The position numbers and the translations under genes are program-made. Under the pieces are notes generated by a model. That model did no database searches. It saw only the letters and a list, made by a program, of their open reading frames with translations, and had not been told where the DNA came from. This document shows, piece after piece, positions 34,998 to 44,681 of a stretch of DNA of 64,000 bases (within the stretch, counting starts at the first letter, position 1; each line of letters starts with the position of its first letter). The stretch spans positions 1 to 64,000 of the forward strand of contig CAMLRZ010000001.1 in the NCBI GenBank assembly GCA_946482575.1, given 5' to 3'. The DNA is from an uncultured Candidatus Saccharibacteria bacterium (GTDB taxonomy: Bacteria; Patescibacteria; Saccharimonadia; Saccharimonadales; UBA4665).

Positions 34998-37900
34998 TGC
35001 GACGATACGGTTCAAGCATGAGCATTTCGACTTTCGACGCCGTACGTTTGGCGGTCGCAAATGCGTCTGACATTCTGGAATGGAGTTACGGTGAGGTAAC
35101 CAAGCCAGAAACTATTAACTACCGTACCCAAAAGCCTGAGCGCGACGGTTTGTTCTGTGAGCGGATTTTTGGTCCAATCAAAGACATCAACCCACACGAC
35201 GCTAAGTACAAAGGTGTACGTTCTCGCGAAGCTGCCGTAGACAAAAACGGTGAGCTCGTAACCAAAGCTATCGTTCGCCGTGAGCGCATGGGCCACATTA
35301 GCTTGGCCGTACCTGTAGCGCACATCTGGTTCCTGCGCGGCACTCCATCAGCAGTTGGTCTGCTCCTGGGTGTAACCGTTAAGAACCTAGAACGCGTTGC
35401 ATACTTTGCCAGCTACATTATCAAGAGCGTAAACACCGAAAAGCGCGACAAGATCCGCGCCGACAAAGAAGCTGAATTTGCCGCCGCCAAAGAAGCAATC
35501 AAATTACGTTACGAAAAAGAAGCTGAAGCTGAGGGCGCCAACGTTAAGGCTCTGGCCGAAATGCAGACTAAAGAGCTGGCCGAAGTTGATAAAGACTTCG
35601 AAACACTCAAGACGCAACTCGACAGCCTTGAAAAATTGGCTCTTATTGGCGAAGCCGAATACCGCAACCTGCCTGACGACCTCCGTGAGCTGATCACTGT
35701 AGGTATGGGTGGTGGTGCGTTGAAAGACTTGTTGGACGAAATCGACCTGCAGTCACTGATTACTCAGTTGAGTGCCGAGTCCGAAGAAGCCAAGGGTCAG
35801 CGCAAGAAGAAGCTCATGAAGCGTCTGCGTTTGCTGGAAAGCATGGACCGCGCTGGCATCGAGCCAGGTTCCATGACCGTCACTGTTTTGCCGGTTATCC
35901 CTCCAGACCTGCGCCCAATGGTTCAGCTTACCGGTGGCCGTTTTGCAACCTCTGACCTTAACGACCTTTACCGCCGCGTAATCAACCGCAACAACCGTCT
36001 GAAGAAGCTGATTGAGCTTAACGCTCCTGAAGTTATTCGCCGTAACGAACAGCGCATGCTGCAAGAAGCTGTTGACGCCTTGATCGACAACAACAGCGCC
36101 CGCAGTGGTCGTGCCGTTGCTGCAACTGGCCAACGCCGCCGCCTGAAGTCTTTGAGCGACATGCTCAAGGGTAAGCAGGGTCGTTTCCGCCAGAACTTGC
36201 TTGGTAAGCGTGTTGACTACTCTGGTCGTTCAGTAATCGTTGCTGGTCCAGAGCTCAAGATCAACCAGTGTGGTCTGCCAAAGATGATGGCCTTGGAGCT
36301 CTTCAAGCCATTCGTAATTGGTGAACTGATCGCCCGCGAGCAAGCGCACAACATTCGTTCAGCAACTCGCATGATCGAAGTTGGCGACACAGCAGTTTGG
36401 GACGCTTTGGACGAAGTGATCAAGGGCAAGTACGTTCTATTGAACCGTGCTCCTTCGCTGCACCGTCTTTCAATCCAGGCCTTCCAGCCCGTTTTGATCG
36501 AAGGTCGCGCTATCCAGCTACACCCATTGGTATGTAAAGGTTTCAACGCCGACTTCGACGGTGACCAGATGGCCGTACACCTCCCATTGAGCGACGAAGC
36601 TCAAGACGAGGCCAAGAACATCATGGCTGCCAACATGAACTTGCTGAAACCAGCCGACGGTACCCCTATCTTGCACATTGAGCAAGACATGGTGCTCGGT
36701 TGTTACTACCTGACCTACGACCGCCCAAGCGTAAGCAAAGAAGCTCGTACTTTTGTAAGCTTCGAGGAAGCACTGATGGCTTTGGATGCTGGTAGTATCA
36801 AGCTGCAAAGCTACGTTCGCGTGCCATTCCGTGGCGAAGTTCGCCAAACCACCCTTGGCCGCATCCTGTTTAACGAAACTTTCCCAGAAGACTTCCCATT
36901 CCAGGACGAGCCAATGACCAAGAAGAAATTACAGAAGGTTATGGCCGCCATCTACAACACCTACGGCCAGGCCATGACTGCTCGCATTGCAGACGAATTG
37001 AAAGACCTCGGTTTCCAATACGCTACGCAATCTGGTATTTCCATGGGTATGGGCGACTTCAGCCCAATCCAGGGTATGTCTGGTGTGATCGACGAAGGTG
37101 AAGAACGCGGTGCTGCTATTTCTGAGCAGTACGAAGAAGGTTTCATTACCGACGAAGAGCGCTACCGCTTGACCGTTGAAAACTGGACCAAGATCGACAA
37201 CCGCGTCCAGGAACTGTTGGCTACCCAGATGGAGGGCCAGGAAAGTTCTATGGCTATCGCGATCACCTCTGGTGCTCGTGGTAACATCTCTCAGATGAAG
37301 ATGTGTGTTGGTATGCTTGGTGTGTTCTCTGACGCCTCAGGTCACGCTATTGAGCTGCCAATCAAATCTGGCTACATCGAAGGTTTGAACCCACTGGAAT
37401 ACTTCACCGGTACCCGTGGTACCCGTAAGGCCTTGATCGACATCGCCTTGAAGACCGCTGACGCTGGTTACTTGACTCGTCGTTTGGTCGACGTTTCACA
37501 AGATGTATTTACCATCGAAGGTGACGACAATAACGAAGAGCTGGACCCAGGTTTCACTATGTCTCGCGAAGACGCCAACGAAATTGGCGTTACCTACGCC
37601 TCACGCTTGGAAGGCCGCTATGCAGCTACCGAAGTAAAGGGCTACTTCAAGCGCGGTGACTTGATCACCAAAGAAATGGCCGAAAAAGCCGAAGCCGATG
37701 AAAAGATCGACAATGTAAAGATCATGTCTGTATTGAGTGCAACCTCTGTACACGGCGTGCCTCAGAAGTCATACGGTATTGACCCAGCTACCGGCTTGCT
37801 GGTTGCCAGCCACCACCCAATTGGTGTTATCGCTGCTCAGTCTATCGGTGAGCCTGGTACGCAGTTGTCTCTGGACTCCAAGCACCGTTCTGGCGCCGTT

Positions 37901-38854
37901 CTGGCCGACGACACTGCACAGGGTCTGAGCCGTATCGAAGAGTTGTTCGAAGTTCGTCAGCCTAAGGGTCAAGCATACCTCACCGACATCGCTGGTGTGG
38001 TAGCTGCCTGGGAAGACGGCGACCGCTACATCGTTCAGGTAACTGCACAAGACCAGGAAAGCGTAAGCTACGAGCTGAACGGCCGTATCGCTAAGGTTAA
38101 GACTGGTACCGAAGTTGCTATTGGTGACGTGATTGCCGAAATGGAAGACAAATCACAGCCTTTGGTTGCACCAATGGCCGGTAAAGTTGACGTTTCAAAC
38201 AAGGCTATCGTGATCACTCCTGCTGGTCAGAGCGTAGTTCGCTACGAAATCCCTGGCTTCAAGCAACTGTGGGTGAAGGACGGCGACCAAGTAGTGGCCG
38301 GTCAGCGCCTCACAAGCGGTTCTATCAACTTGCAGGAGCTCATGCGCTTGCAAGGTGTTGAGTCAACTCAGCGCTACATCATGAACGAAATCTTGCGTAT
38401 CTTTGCAGGTCAGGGTCAGAACGTATCTGACAAGCACCTTGAGATCATCGTGCGCCAGATGTTCAGCCGCGTCCAAATTGAAGAAGCAGGCGACACCGAA
38501 TTTGTAACCGGTGACGTTGTAAGCAAGCTGGCAGTTGTTGAAGCCAACGACGCCCTGATTACCGAAGGTAAGCAGCCAGCCGTTTACAACCAGTTGCTCT
38601 TGGGTATCACCAAGTCAAGCTTGAGCACTGACTCATTCTTGAGTGCTGCATCGTTCCAGGACACCACTCGTGTTCTGATCGCCGCCGCAACTTCAGGTCG
38701 CATCGACAGACTACATGGTCTGAAGGAAAACGTTATCTTGGGTCGCAAGATCCCCGTGGGCACTGGTTACTCAAACCCAGACCTTAAAGAAGATGACGAT
38801 ATGCAAACTGACATCGAGGCCGCTGAAGACACCGATGTTGCGCTTGCAGCTTAA
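34997..38854 (+). CDS. rpoC: DNA-directed RNA polymerase subunit beta-prime, lacking both canonical zinc sites
   Basis: 1285 residues, starting at the ATG overlapping the rpoB stop with AAGGAGGT 6 nt upstream. Catalytic [12 protein letters not shown], the bridge and trigger regions, and [13 protein letters not shown] are intact. The N-terminal zinc finger that normally reads YECLCGKYK...VICEKCGVEVT reads INPHDAKYK...[11 protein letters not shown] here, so all four Cys are gone. The second zinc site, normally TC..xxGVCAKCYG, reads [14 protein letters not shown], and the earlier EDDCGT is EGDDNN. A coiled-coil insertion rich in Glu/Ala/Lys lies at about residues 145-215. Confidence 0.98.
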   Translation: MRRYGSSMSISTFDAVRLAVANASDILEWSYGEVTKPETINYRTQKPERDGLFCERIFGPIKDINPHDAKYKGVRSREAAVDKNGELVTKAIVRRERMGHISLAVPVAHIWFLRGTPSAVGLLLGVTVKNLERVAYFASYIIKSVNTEKRDKIRADKEAEFAAAKEAIKLRYEKEAEAEGANVKALAEMQTKELAEVDKDFETLKTQLDSLEKLALIGEAEYRNLPDDLRELITVGMGGGALKDLLDEIDLQSLITQLSAESEEAKGQRKKKLMKRLRLLESMDRAGIEPGSMTVTVLPVIPPDLRPMVQLTGGRFATSDLNDLYRRVINRNNRLKKLIELNAPEVIRRNEQRMLQEAVDALIDNNSARSGRAVAATGQRRRLKSLSDMLKGKQGRFRQNLLGKRVDYSGRSVIVAGPELKINQCGLPKMMALELFKPFVIGELIAREQAHNIRSATRMIEVGDTAVWDALDEVIKGKYVLLNRAPSLHRLSIQAFQPVLIEGRAIQLHPLVCKGFNADFDGDQMAVHLPLSDEAQDEAKNIMAANMNLLKPADGTPILHIEQDMVLGCYYLTYDRPSVSKEARTFVSFEEALMALDAGSIKLQSYVRVPFRGEVRQTTLGRILFNETFPEDFPFQDEPMTKKKLQKVMAAIYNTYGQAMTARIADELKDLGFQYATQSGISMGMGDFSPIQGMSGVIDEGEERGAAISEQYEEGFITDEERYRLTVENWTKIDNRVQELLATQMEGQESSMAIAITSGARGNISQMKMCVGMLGVFSDASGHAIELPIKSGYIEGLNPLEYFTGTRGTRKALIDIALKTADAGYLTRRLVDVSQDVFTIEGDDNNEELDPGFTMSREDANEIGVTYASRLEGRYAATEVKGYFKRGDLITKEMAEKAEADEKIDNVKIMSVLSATSVHGVPQKSYGIDPATGLLVASHHPIGVIAAQSIGEPGTQLSLDSKHRSGAVLADDTAQGLSRIEELFEVRQPKGQAYLTDIAGVVAAWEDGDRYIVQVTAQDQESVSYELNGRIAKVKTGTEVAIGDVIAEMEDKSQPLVAPMAGKVDVSNKAIVITPAGQSVVRYEIPGFKQLWVKDGDQVVAGQRLTSGSINLQELMRLQGVESTQRYIMNEILRIFAGQGQNVSDKHLEIIVRQMFSRVQIEEAGDTEFVTGDVVSKLAVVEANDALITEGKQPAVYNQLLLGITKSSLSTDSFLSAASFQDTTRVLIAAATSGRIDRLHGLKENVILGRKIPVGTGYSNPDLKEDDDMQTDIEAAEDTDVALAA

Positions 38855-38907
38855 ATCTGTTACAGTAAGTACGTTATAAATTAGGTGGTCCGAGCTAAGC
38901 GAGGAAT

Positions 38908-38936
38908 GGGAGCGGCAGTGTTGGCACTGCTCTCCC
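38908..38936 (+). promoter_or_regulatory. Hairpin in the rpsL-rpsG leader
   Basis: GGGAG-GGCAGTG, loop TTGG, CACTGC-TCTCCC with one bulge, between a TACAGT box near 38863 and the rpsL start. Candidate ribosomal-protein leader or weak terminator; no long T-run. Confidence 0.45.
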
Positions 38937-38972
38937 ACGCTTTTGGCAGGCAGATCATCATAAGGAGCATAC

Positions 38973-39386
38973 ATGCCAACAATTAACCAATTGGTTCGTA
39001 AGCCACGCTCAAAGGCTACTGGCAAGTCAAAATCGCCAGCCCTGTTGAAGGTGGTAAACAACCTCAAGAACAAAAACTACGAGAAGCCATCGCCATTCAA
39101 GCGCGGTGTTTGTGTCAAGGTTACAACCAAGACTCCAAAAAAGCCAAACTCAGCTTTGCGTAAAGTAGCTCGTGTACGTCTTGGCAACGGCCAGGAAGTA
39201 TGGGCTTACATCGGTGGTGAAGGTCACAACTTGCAGGAGCACGCCGTAGTACTCGTACGCGGTGGTCGTGTAAAGGACCTTCCGGGTGTGCGCTACCACA
39301 TTGTTCGTGGTGCACTCGACCTCCAAGGTGTAGCTAACCGCAAACAAGGCCGCTCTAAGTACGGTGCCAAGAAGGAGAGCAAGTAA
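38973..39386 (+). CDS. rpsL: Small ribosomal subunit protein uS12
   Basis: 137 residues with the classical core [10 protein letters not shown]...[20 protein letters not shown] and [30 protein letters not shown], the decoding-site loops contacting h44. The usual Lys residues of the streptomycin-linked loops (KKPNSA and GRVKDLPG) are present. AAGGAG precedes the ATG by 8 nt. Its stop overlaps the rpsG start (TAATG). Confidence 0.98.
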   Translation: MPTINQLVRKPRSKATGKSKSPALLKVVNNLKNKNYEKPSPFKRGVCVKVTTKTPKKPNSALRKVARVRLGNGQEVWAYIGGEGHNLQEHAVVLVRGGRVKDLPGVRYHIVRGALDLQGVANRKQGRSKYGAKKESK

Positions 39387-39865
39387 TGCCACGTAAAAAA
39401 ACCAAAGCATTAGTTCGCGACATCCAACCTGACCGCCAGTACAACAGCGTACAGGTTCAGCGCGTTATCAACCGCGTTATGCGCGATGGTAAAAAGCAAA
39501 TGGCTGAACGCCTGGTATACGAAGGTATGCAAAAGGCAGCTGACAAGCTGAAGGTAGAAAACCCATTGGAGGTTTTTGAGCAAGCTATCAAGAACGTCCA
39601 GCCACACCTCGAGACTCGTTCTCGCCGTGTGGGTGGTGCTAACTACCAGATTCCTTTTGAAGTTAAGGGCCAGCGCCAGCAGCACCTGACCACCATGTGG
39701 TTTGTAACTGCCGCTCGTTCTCGCAAGGGTATGGGCATGGCTGACCGCTTGGCTTTTGAGCTCGTTGACGCTTACAACGGCCAGGGTGCCGCAGTAAAGA
39801 AGAAGGAAGACACGCACAAGATGGCAGAAGCCAACCGCGCCTTCGCTCACTTTGCTCGCAGCTAA
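39386..39865 (+). CDS. rpsG: Small ribosomal subunit protein uS7
   Basis: 159 residues: [16 protein letters not shown], then VQRVINRVMRDGKKQMAERLVYEGM, KNVQPHLETRSRRVGGANYQIPFEV and a C-terminal EANRAFAHF tail, the complete S7 that nucleates assembly of the 30S head. Overlaps the rpsL stop by one base, consistent with coupling. A strong terminator follows, so fusA is transcribed separately. Confidence 0.98.
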   Translation: MPRKKTKALVRDIQPDRQYNSVQVQRVINRVMRDGKKQMAERLVYEGMQKAADKLKVENPLEVFEQAIKNVQPHLETRSRRVGGANYQIPFEVKGQRQQHLTTMWFVTAARSRKGMGMADRLAFELVDAYNGQGAAVKKKEDTHKMAEANRAFAHFARS

Positions 39866-39884
39866 TCGCTTCTGCAGCAACACT

Positions 39885-39916
39885 AAAAATAGCTGGTTCA
39901 TCGCCAGCTATTTTTT
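39885..39916 (+). terminator. Intrinsic terminator of rpsL-rpsG
   Basis: AAAAATAGCTGG, loop TTCATCG, CCAGCTATTTTTT. Confidence 0.92.
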
Positions 39917-39933
39917 ATGGTCGCAGGTTTTAA

Positions 39934-40170
39934 CTACTTGCGGGCAGGGCGCTTAGGCATAATTGCCGCGGCAATAATGTACGCCAGAACGCCAGGCGCT
40001 ACACCCGAGATAATAGTCAAAAAGACGTACGCCAGGCGAACCAGGGTAGGGTCGATACTAAAATACTCAGCGATACCGCCGCAAACACCGGCAATTTGCT
40101 TGTCGTTAGACAGGTAGAGCCGACGAGGGCTGGCTTTTGTAGTGGTGGAGCGTTTCTTGGTTTTGGGCAT
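39934..40170 (-). CDS. PspC-domain membrane protein
   Basis: 78 residues from the ATG at 40170 (GGAAAG 9 nt upstream). After a basic Thr/Lys-rich N-terminus comes the PspC signature RRLYLSNDKQIAGVCGGIAEYF-IDPTLVRLAYV (about residues 18-50), then a hydrophobic segment (FLTIISGVAPGVLAYIIAAAIM). PspC proteins sense or respond to envelope stress; here it stands alone without pspA. A TATACT box lies on the minus strand at 40203-40198. Confidence 0.85.
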   Translation of the reverse strand: MPKTKKRSTTTKASPRRLYLSNDKQIAGVCGGIAEYFSIDPTLVRLAYVFLTIISGVAPGVLAYIIAAAIMPKRPARK

Positions 40171-40227
40171 AATAAGCTTTCCGTTAATGTTGTTTTTAGT
40201 ATAGCAGCTTGCGGAAGGCTTTGTCTC

Positions 40228-40256
40228 TGGCAAAAGTAGCGCGTATCTGATACAAT
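40228..40256 (+). promoter_or_regulatory. fusA promoter
   Basis: TGGCAA (40228-40233), 17-nt spacer, TACAAT (40251-40256), giving an ~75-nt leader before the fusA ATG. Confidence 0.5.
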
Positions 40257-40337
40257 ATGACAAAAGCTGTGTCGTTAGGGCTGCTTTTTGTTGTCCTCAG
40301 GCAAAGCCTAATAATAGTTAAAGGAAAAATAACACCT

Positions 40338-42443
40338 ATGGCAGGTAAAAAAGTCGCAATTAAGGATTTACGTAACATCGGTATTATCGCGCATATTGAC
40401 GCCGGTAAGACTACTACAACCGAAGGTATTTTGTACCGCACCGGTTTGAAGCACAAGATTGGTGCAGTTCACGAAGGTGAAACTACTACCGACTGGATGG
40501 CTCAGGAACGCGAGCGCGGTATTACTATCGTGGCTGCAGCCGTAACCTGCATGTGGAAGAACAAAAAGTCTAACCAAGAAGTGCAGATTAACATCATCGA
40601 CACCCCTGGTCACATTGACTTTACCGTTGAGGTAGAGCGCTCATTGCGCGTGCTTGACGGTGCCGTGGTTGTATTCGACGGTAAGATGGGTGTGGAATCA
40701 CAGTCTGAAACCGTATGGCGCCAGGCTGACAAGTACGGCGTGCCTCGTATTTGTTTCATCAACAAGATCAACCAGACCGGTGGTGACTTCTACAAATCAC
40801 TGGAATCTATTCACAACCGCCTAAGCAAGCGCGCGTTCCCAATCCACCTGCCAATTGGTTTCGAACAGAGCGTTAACGGTGTTATTGACCTGGTAAGCAT
40901 GAAGGCTTACACCTACAAGGAATTCACCGACCACGAGTTGATCGAAGGTGAAATCCCTGCCGACATGCTCGACAAGGCCAAGAAGTACCGCAGCCTATTG
41001 ATCGAGAACGCAGTTGCCGAAGACGAAGCACTGCTAGAGCGATTCTTTGAAGTTGGCGAAGAAGGCTTGACCGAAGAAGAAATCATGCAAGCTGTTCGCA
41101 CCGCTGTGCTTTCTGGCCAATTCTACGCTGTTACCGGTGGTGACGGCCGTGGTGTTATCGTAGAAAAACTACTCGACTTGGTTGCTGACCTTATGCCATC
41201 TCCACTCGACCGTGGTTCAACTTGGGGTACTCACCCTAAGACCGGCGATGAAGTTGAGCGCAAGCCAGCCGAAGACCAACCATTCAGCGCTTTGGTATCA
41301 AAGATCGCTACCGACCCATTCGTTGGTAAGTTGGCTTACTTCCGTGTGTACTCCGGTAAGGTTACCGCTGGTAGCTACGTTCTGAACACCTCAACTGGTG
41401 AAAAAGAGCGTGTTGGCCGCATCGTTCGTATGCACGGTGACAAGCGTGAAGACATTAGCGAAGTTACTGCTGGTGACATCGCTGCAATCGTAGGTCTAAA
41501 GAGCACCACAACTGGTAACACCATTGCTGATGCAACCAACCCAATTGTTTTGGAATCTATTGAGTTCCCAGAACCACCAGTTTCTATCGCTATTGAGCCA
41601 AAGACCAAGAGCGACCAAGAAAAGATGGCAATCGCTTTGCAGCGCTTGGCCGAAGAAGACCCAACTTTCCGCGTTAAGACCGACGAAGAAACCAGCCAGA
41701 CCATTATTTCTGGTATGGGTGAGTTGCACCTGGACATCATCGTTGACCGCATGAAGCGCGAATTCAACGTTGAAGCCAACATCGGTCAGCCACAGGTTGC
41801 CTACCGCGAAACTATCCGCAAGGACGCTGTTGAAATCCAAGGTAAGTTTGTTCGCCAATCTGGTGGTCGTGGTCAGTACGGTGACGTATGGCTGCGCTTG
41901 AGCCAGAACGAAAAGGGCGCTGGCTTCGAGTTCATCAACTCAATCAAGGGTGGTGTGGTTCCTGGAGAATACATCAAGCCTGTTGAGCAAGGTATTATCG
42001 AAGCTATGAACAACGGTGTTATCGCTGGCTATCCAGTTGTAGACATCAAAGCTGAACTGTACGACGGTTCATACCACGAAGTTGACTCTAACGAAATGGC
42101 CTTCAAGATTGCCGGTTCTATGGCTCTGCAAGAGGGTGTAAAAAAGGCCAACCCAGTATTGCTGGAGCCTATCATGAAAGTTGTTGTTGTAACTCCTGAA
42201 GAGTTCATGGGTGACGTTATCGGTGACCTGAACTCTAAGCGTGGTCGCATCGACGCTATGGAAGACTTGCAAGCAGGTATCAAGGAAATTACCGCCTTCG
42301 TACCATTGGGTGAAATGTTTGGTTACACCACCAACCTGCGCTCAATGACTCAGGGTCGCGCAAGCTCGAGCATGGAGCTCGACCACTACGCTGACGTACC
42401 TGGTCACGTTACCGACGCTATTGTTGCCAAAAACAGCAAATAG
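40338..42443 (+). CDS. fusA: Elongation factor G
   Basis: Translocation GTPase, 701 residues from the ATG at 40338 (AAAGGA upstream); an in-frame ATG at 40257 sits in the promoter and is rejected. G1 AHIDAGKTTTTEG, G2 region ERGITI, G3 DTPGHIDF, G4 NKI (NKINQTG rather than the commoner NKMD), domain II and domains III-V with the tip region intact. It is separated from rpsG by the divergent pspC gene, unlike the standard str operon. Confidence 0.97.
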   Translation: MAGKKVAIKDLRNIGIIAHIDAGKTTTTEGILYRTGLKHKIGAVHEGETTTDWMAQERERGITIVAAAVTCMWKNKKSNQEVQINIIDTPGHIDFTVEVERSLRVLDGAVVVFDGKMGVESQSETVWRQADKYGVPRICFINKINQTGGDFYKSLESIHNRLSKRAFPIHLPIGFEQSVNGVIDLVSMKAYTYKEFTDHELIEGEIPADMLDKAKKYRSLLIENAVAEDEALLERFFEVGEEGLTEEEIMQAVRTAVLSGQFYAVTGGDGRGVIVEKLLDLVADLMPSPLDRGSTWGTHPKTGDEVERKPAEDQPFSALVSKIATDPFVGKLAYFRVYSGKVTAGSYVLNTSTGEKERVGRIVRMHGDKREDISEVTAGDIAAIVGLKSTTTGNTIADATNPIVLESIEFPEPPVSIAIEPKTKSDQEKMAIALQRLAEEDPTFRVKTDEETSQTIISGMGELHLDIIVDRMKREFNVEANIGQPQVAYRETIRKDAVEIQGKFVRQSGGRGQYGDVWLRLSQNEKGAGFEFINSIKGGVVPGEYIKPVEQGIIEAMNNGVIAGYPVVDIKAELYDGSYHEVDSNEMAFKIAGSMALQEGVKKANPVLLEPIMKVVVVTPEEFMGDVIGDLNSKRGRIDAMEDLQAGIKEITAFVPLGEMFGYTTNLRSMTQGRASSSMELDHYADVPGHVTDAIVAKNSK

Positions 42444-42461
42444 TTTTAGCCGTAACACACT

Positions 42462-42496
42462 AAAAATCCCCGGATCATCTGACTCGGGGATTTTTG
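42462..42496 (+). terminator. Intrinsic terminator of fusA
   Basis: AAAAATCCCCG, loop of 12, CGGGGATTTTTG. Also usable on the minus strand at the end of the converging gene. Confidence 0.92.
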
Positions 42497-42507
42497 TTTG
42501 TAGCGCT

Positions 42508-43851
42508 TTAGCGCTTTGGCGGAGCAGGGCGCTGTACGGAGCCAGGCAAAAGCTCCACGCCCCAATCGGAAAGCTGGTCCATATAGGCTGCCACCACCTC
42601 GGCTGGCGCTCGGTAACCCGATTCCATTGCAGTGTAGCCCCGCAGTACATAACCGCCAAGGGCTTGAGGCGTGCGATCCATACTATCCTGGTACGCATTG
42701 CGGTATTCCTGAAATTTGATGTCAGTAAGGTTGCCGCCGGATACAACACAGACTTCGAGCGGTCGAGCGCCCTCTGTAAACTGGGTAGCCGCCATTGATT
42801 GCTGACTGGCAATTGCCAGCGCGCCGGCTGGTTCTGTACCTGGGTTGCTCACCATTGCGCGTCCAACCTGCGCCTTGGTGACGCAATCGAACACCAGCAG
42901 ACCTTCATTGCGGTATTTCTGGGCCATGGCTATGTTCAACAGATCTGGAACTTGCACAGCGATCCCGTCATTCGCAGGATCGAACTCGGCAGAACTAAAC
43001 AAGGAACTCATGTCTGTTTGGCCTAGGTCATAACGAGCCAAACCGCGCTGACCGCTATCGTTGTGTACTTCTTCAACTGCTACCACCACTGACTGTGGGT
43101 GCACGAGACCTTTGTCGATCAGCTGCTTCATAACTTCGGCCGTTCCCAGGGCTAGGCCACCACCACCCCAGCCAACACGCACAACTAGTGGCTGCGCAGT
43201 GGTATCAACACCAGCCTCCCACAACTGCAGTAGTGTTTCTGTCATGATGGTGCCTTGTCCGGCAATTGTTTCGGGCGCGGCATAGGGCAGAATTTCAGCC
43301 GCTGGCCACAAGGACGTGCGCACAAATTCCTGAGCACCTGCCCGGGCTTCTTCTAGGGAGGCAAATCCTAAATCATGTACCTCCGCGCCCTGATTGCGGA
43401 GTGAGAGCTTTTTGGCGTCGCTTGCGGTTTCTGCCATAAAAGCATGCGCTTGCAGTTTCCAGCCAAAATTCTGGTTGTGCCAGGTTACAAACTGGCCCAC
43501 ACCCTGAGCATGATTGCCCGCACTCGTGGCGACCAGCTCTCTCGTTTCAGGATTTTGCTCCAGCGTAAGCCAACAGTTCACAAACGCACCCCGAGGCTTA
43601 AACGCACCCGTGACTTGCTGGCGCTCATCTTTAAAGAATACGTCGGGTGCGACCTCGGTGAGGGGAGTGACCCGCACGGCACCCTCGCTGTACATTTCGG
43701 GCAAAGCCGAAACCTGGTGACGCATTACACGAGAGGCGTCGCCCCCAGCATACATCCCTAATTGCGACAGGTCCTGTACTGCCAGTCGTGCTGCGGCAAC
43801 AGCCTGTTCATGTTGTTCGCCGAGCGTTAAAGCTGGCTCTAATTCGTGCAT
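42508..43851 (-). CDS. Threonine dehydratase-like PLP enzyme (fold type II)
   Basis: 447 residues. PLP-fold II features in order: FFKDERQQVTGAFKPRGA with the Schiff-base Lys in AFKPRGA (about residue 89), substrate-binding ATSAGNHAQGVG, and the phosphate-binding glycine loop VRVGWGGGGLALG. This best fits the catalytic domain of threonine/serine dehydratases (2-oxobutyrate formation). The C-terminal ~100 residues resemble a short regulatory domain. AAGGAG lies 5 nt before the ATG. Upstream is a complete Ile-codon attenuator (43865-44019), which supports a link to isoleucine. It lies at the left edge of the NRPS island, transcribed away from it, and may or may not serve it. Confidence 0.8.
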   Translation of the reverse strand: MHELEPALTLGEQHEQAVAAARLAVQDLSQLGMYAGGDASRVMRHQVSALPEMYSEGAVRVTPLTEVAPDVFFKDERQQVTGAFKPRGAFVNCWLTLEQNPETRELVATSAGNHAQGVGQFVTWHNQNFGWKLQAHAFMAETASDAKKLSLRNQGAEVHDLGFASLEEARAGAQEFVRTSLWPAAEILPYAAPETIAGQGTIMTETLLQLWEAGVDTTAQPLVVRVGWGGGGLALGTAEVMKQLIDKGLVHPQSVVVAVEEVHNDSGQRGLARYDLGQTDMSSLFSSAEFDPANDGIAVQVPDLLNIAMAQKYRNEGLLVFDCVTKAQVGRAMVSNPGTEPAGALAIASQQSMAATQFTEGARPLEVCVVSGGNLTDIKFQEYRNAYQDSMDRTPQALGGYVLRGYTAMESGYRAPAEVVAAYMDQLSDWGVELLPGSVQRPAPPKR

Positions 43852-43864
43852 ACTTTCTCCTTCA

Positions 43865-43896
43865 ATAAAAAATAACCCCGGTTAGGCGGGGTTATT
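43865..43896 (-). terminator. Attenuator terminator in the leader of the threonine dehydratase-like gene
   Basis: On the minus strand AAT AACCCC, short loop, GGGGTTATT, then TTTTATT: a T-tailed hairpin 14 nt before the coding sequence's Shine-Dalgarno region. A second copy of the right-arm sequence CGGGGTTATT lies at 43936-43927 and can pair with the left arm, forming an antiterminator. Confidence 0.85.
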
Positions 43897-43924
43897 GTGG
43901 CGCTAGATTCTTACAGTCGCACTA

Positions 43925-43984
43925 CTAATAACCCCGAGTCGGGATCATAATAATAGCGATAATCTGTTGACGGCACTTAACCAT
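43925..43984 (-). CDS. Isoleucine-rich leader peptide
   Basis: Encodes MVKCRQQIIAIIMIPTRGY and a TAG; five of seven consecutive codons from 43963 to 43943 are Ile (I-I-A-I-I-M-I). Its last codons contain the antiterminator strand, and CCCG-ACT-CGGG (43943-43933) gives a pause hairpin. A CATACT box ends 6 nt before the ATG. This is the layout of classic ilv/thr leader-peptide attenuation. Confidence 0.8.
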   Translation of the reverse strand: MVKCRQQIIAIIMIPTRGY

Positions 43985-43990
43985 GAGCCC

Positions 43991-44019
43991 AGTATGCACC
44001 TAACGGTCGCAAAATGCAA
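43991..44019 (-). promoter_or_regulatory. Promoter of the Ile attenuator/threonine dehydratase-like gene
   Basis: TTGCAT (44019-44014), 17-nt spacer, CATACT (43996-43991) on the minus strand. Confidence 0.65.
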
Positions 44020-44050
44020 ACTAGGCGCTATTCTTTAAGACCTGCGCATT

Positions 44051-44079
44051 TTGGCAATAGTTACGGATTGGCGTATAGT
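44051..44079 (+). promoter_or_regulatory. Promoter of the NRPS operon
   Basis: TTGGCA (44051-44056), 17-nt spacer, TATAGT (44074-44079), directly before the phosphopantetheinyl transferase start. It is divergent from the Ile attenuator promoter, about 32 bp away. Confidence 0.7.
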
Positions 44080-44089
44080 TATGAATCAA

Positions 44090-44668
44090 ATGTATATGTA
44101 TTATCGCCGGGCATCAAAGCCAATAGATGGGGACTATTCATCCTTGGTCCTACGTATGCTACAAGATTACGCGGCTAAAGCTAACATCATGCCGTCCCCC
44201 GCAAAGATTATGCGAGATACTTTTAGGCGCCCTTATGTACAGGGAAGTAACGTTGATTTCAACTATACTCATACCAAAAGTGCCCTTGCCCTGGTGGTAA
44301 CTGAGGGCGCGCAGCGTACAGTGGGCATAGATATGGAACCCCTAAGCAGAGAGAAGGAAGTCGCTGACATTTTAGATGTAGCGTTTAATAGTAAAGAGCT
44401 GCAAAGGGCTGCCGTTTCGCCTTTGCGGCACTGGACGCTCAAAGAGGCCGCCCTTAAAATGTACGGTACGGGCTTTGGCCTTGCTGATCCCAAAGAATAT
44501 GTTGTTGAGACACAAGATGCTAGATTCCGCCTTTATCGAAAAGAACAGTTGTTACTTAAGGGGTGGTATACACATAAGATTATTGACGGAAATTATATTA
44601 CAATATGTAGTCAAAAAGACATGGGAACATTACGGGTATATGTTGATATGATGGATGAAAGTAACTAA
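44090..44668 (+). CDS. Sfp-type 4'-phosphopantetheinyl transferase
   Basis: Transfers the phosphopantetheine arm of CoA to carrier-protein serines and so activates the NRPS proteins encoded next to it. About 192 residues from the ATG at 44090; ATGs at 44081 and 44096 are alternatives, and codons further upstream lie in the promoter. Family motifs: NYTHTKSALAL (substrate pocket), VGIDME (about 78-83, Mg-binding acidic residues) and HWTLKEAALKMYG (about 114-126). First gene of the operon, 13 nt before the carbamoyltransferase. Confidence 0.9.
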   Translation: MYMYYRRASKPIDGDYSSLVLRMLQDYAAKANIMPSPAKIMRDTFRRPYVQGSNVDFNYTHTKSALALVVTEGAQRTVGIDMEPLSREKEVADILDVAFNSKELQRAAVSPLRHWTLKEAALKMYGTGFGLADPKEYVVETQDARFRLYRKEQLLLKGWYTHKIIDGNYITICSQKDMGTLRVYVDMMDESN

Positions 44669-44681
44669 GGGGGGCGGCTAC

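Noticed and set aside
31602..38854. Many antisense open frames across rpoB and rpoC
   Set aside because: They arise from the strong GNC-type codon bias of the sense genes, have no promoters or Shine-Dalgarno sequences and show no family motifs.
43871..43936. Pair of direct AATAACCCCG copies as a repeat or operator
   Set aside because: They are the two arms of the Ile attenuator (terminator and antiterminator) and need no separate explanation.
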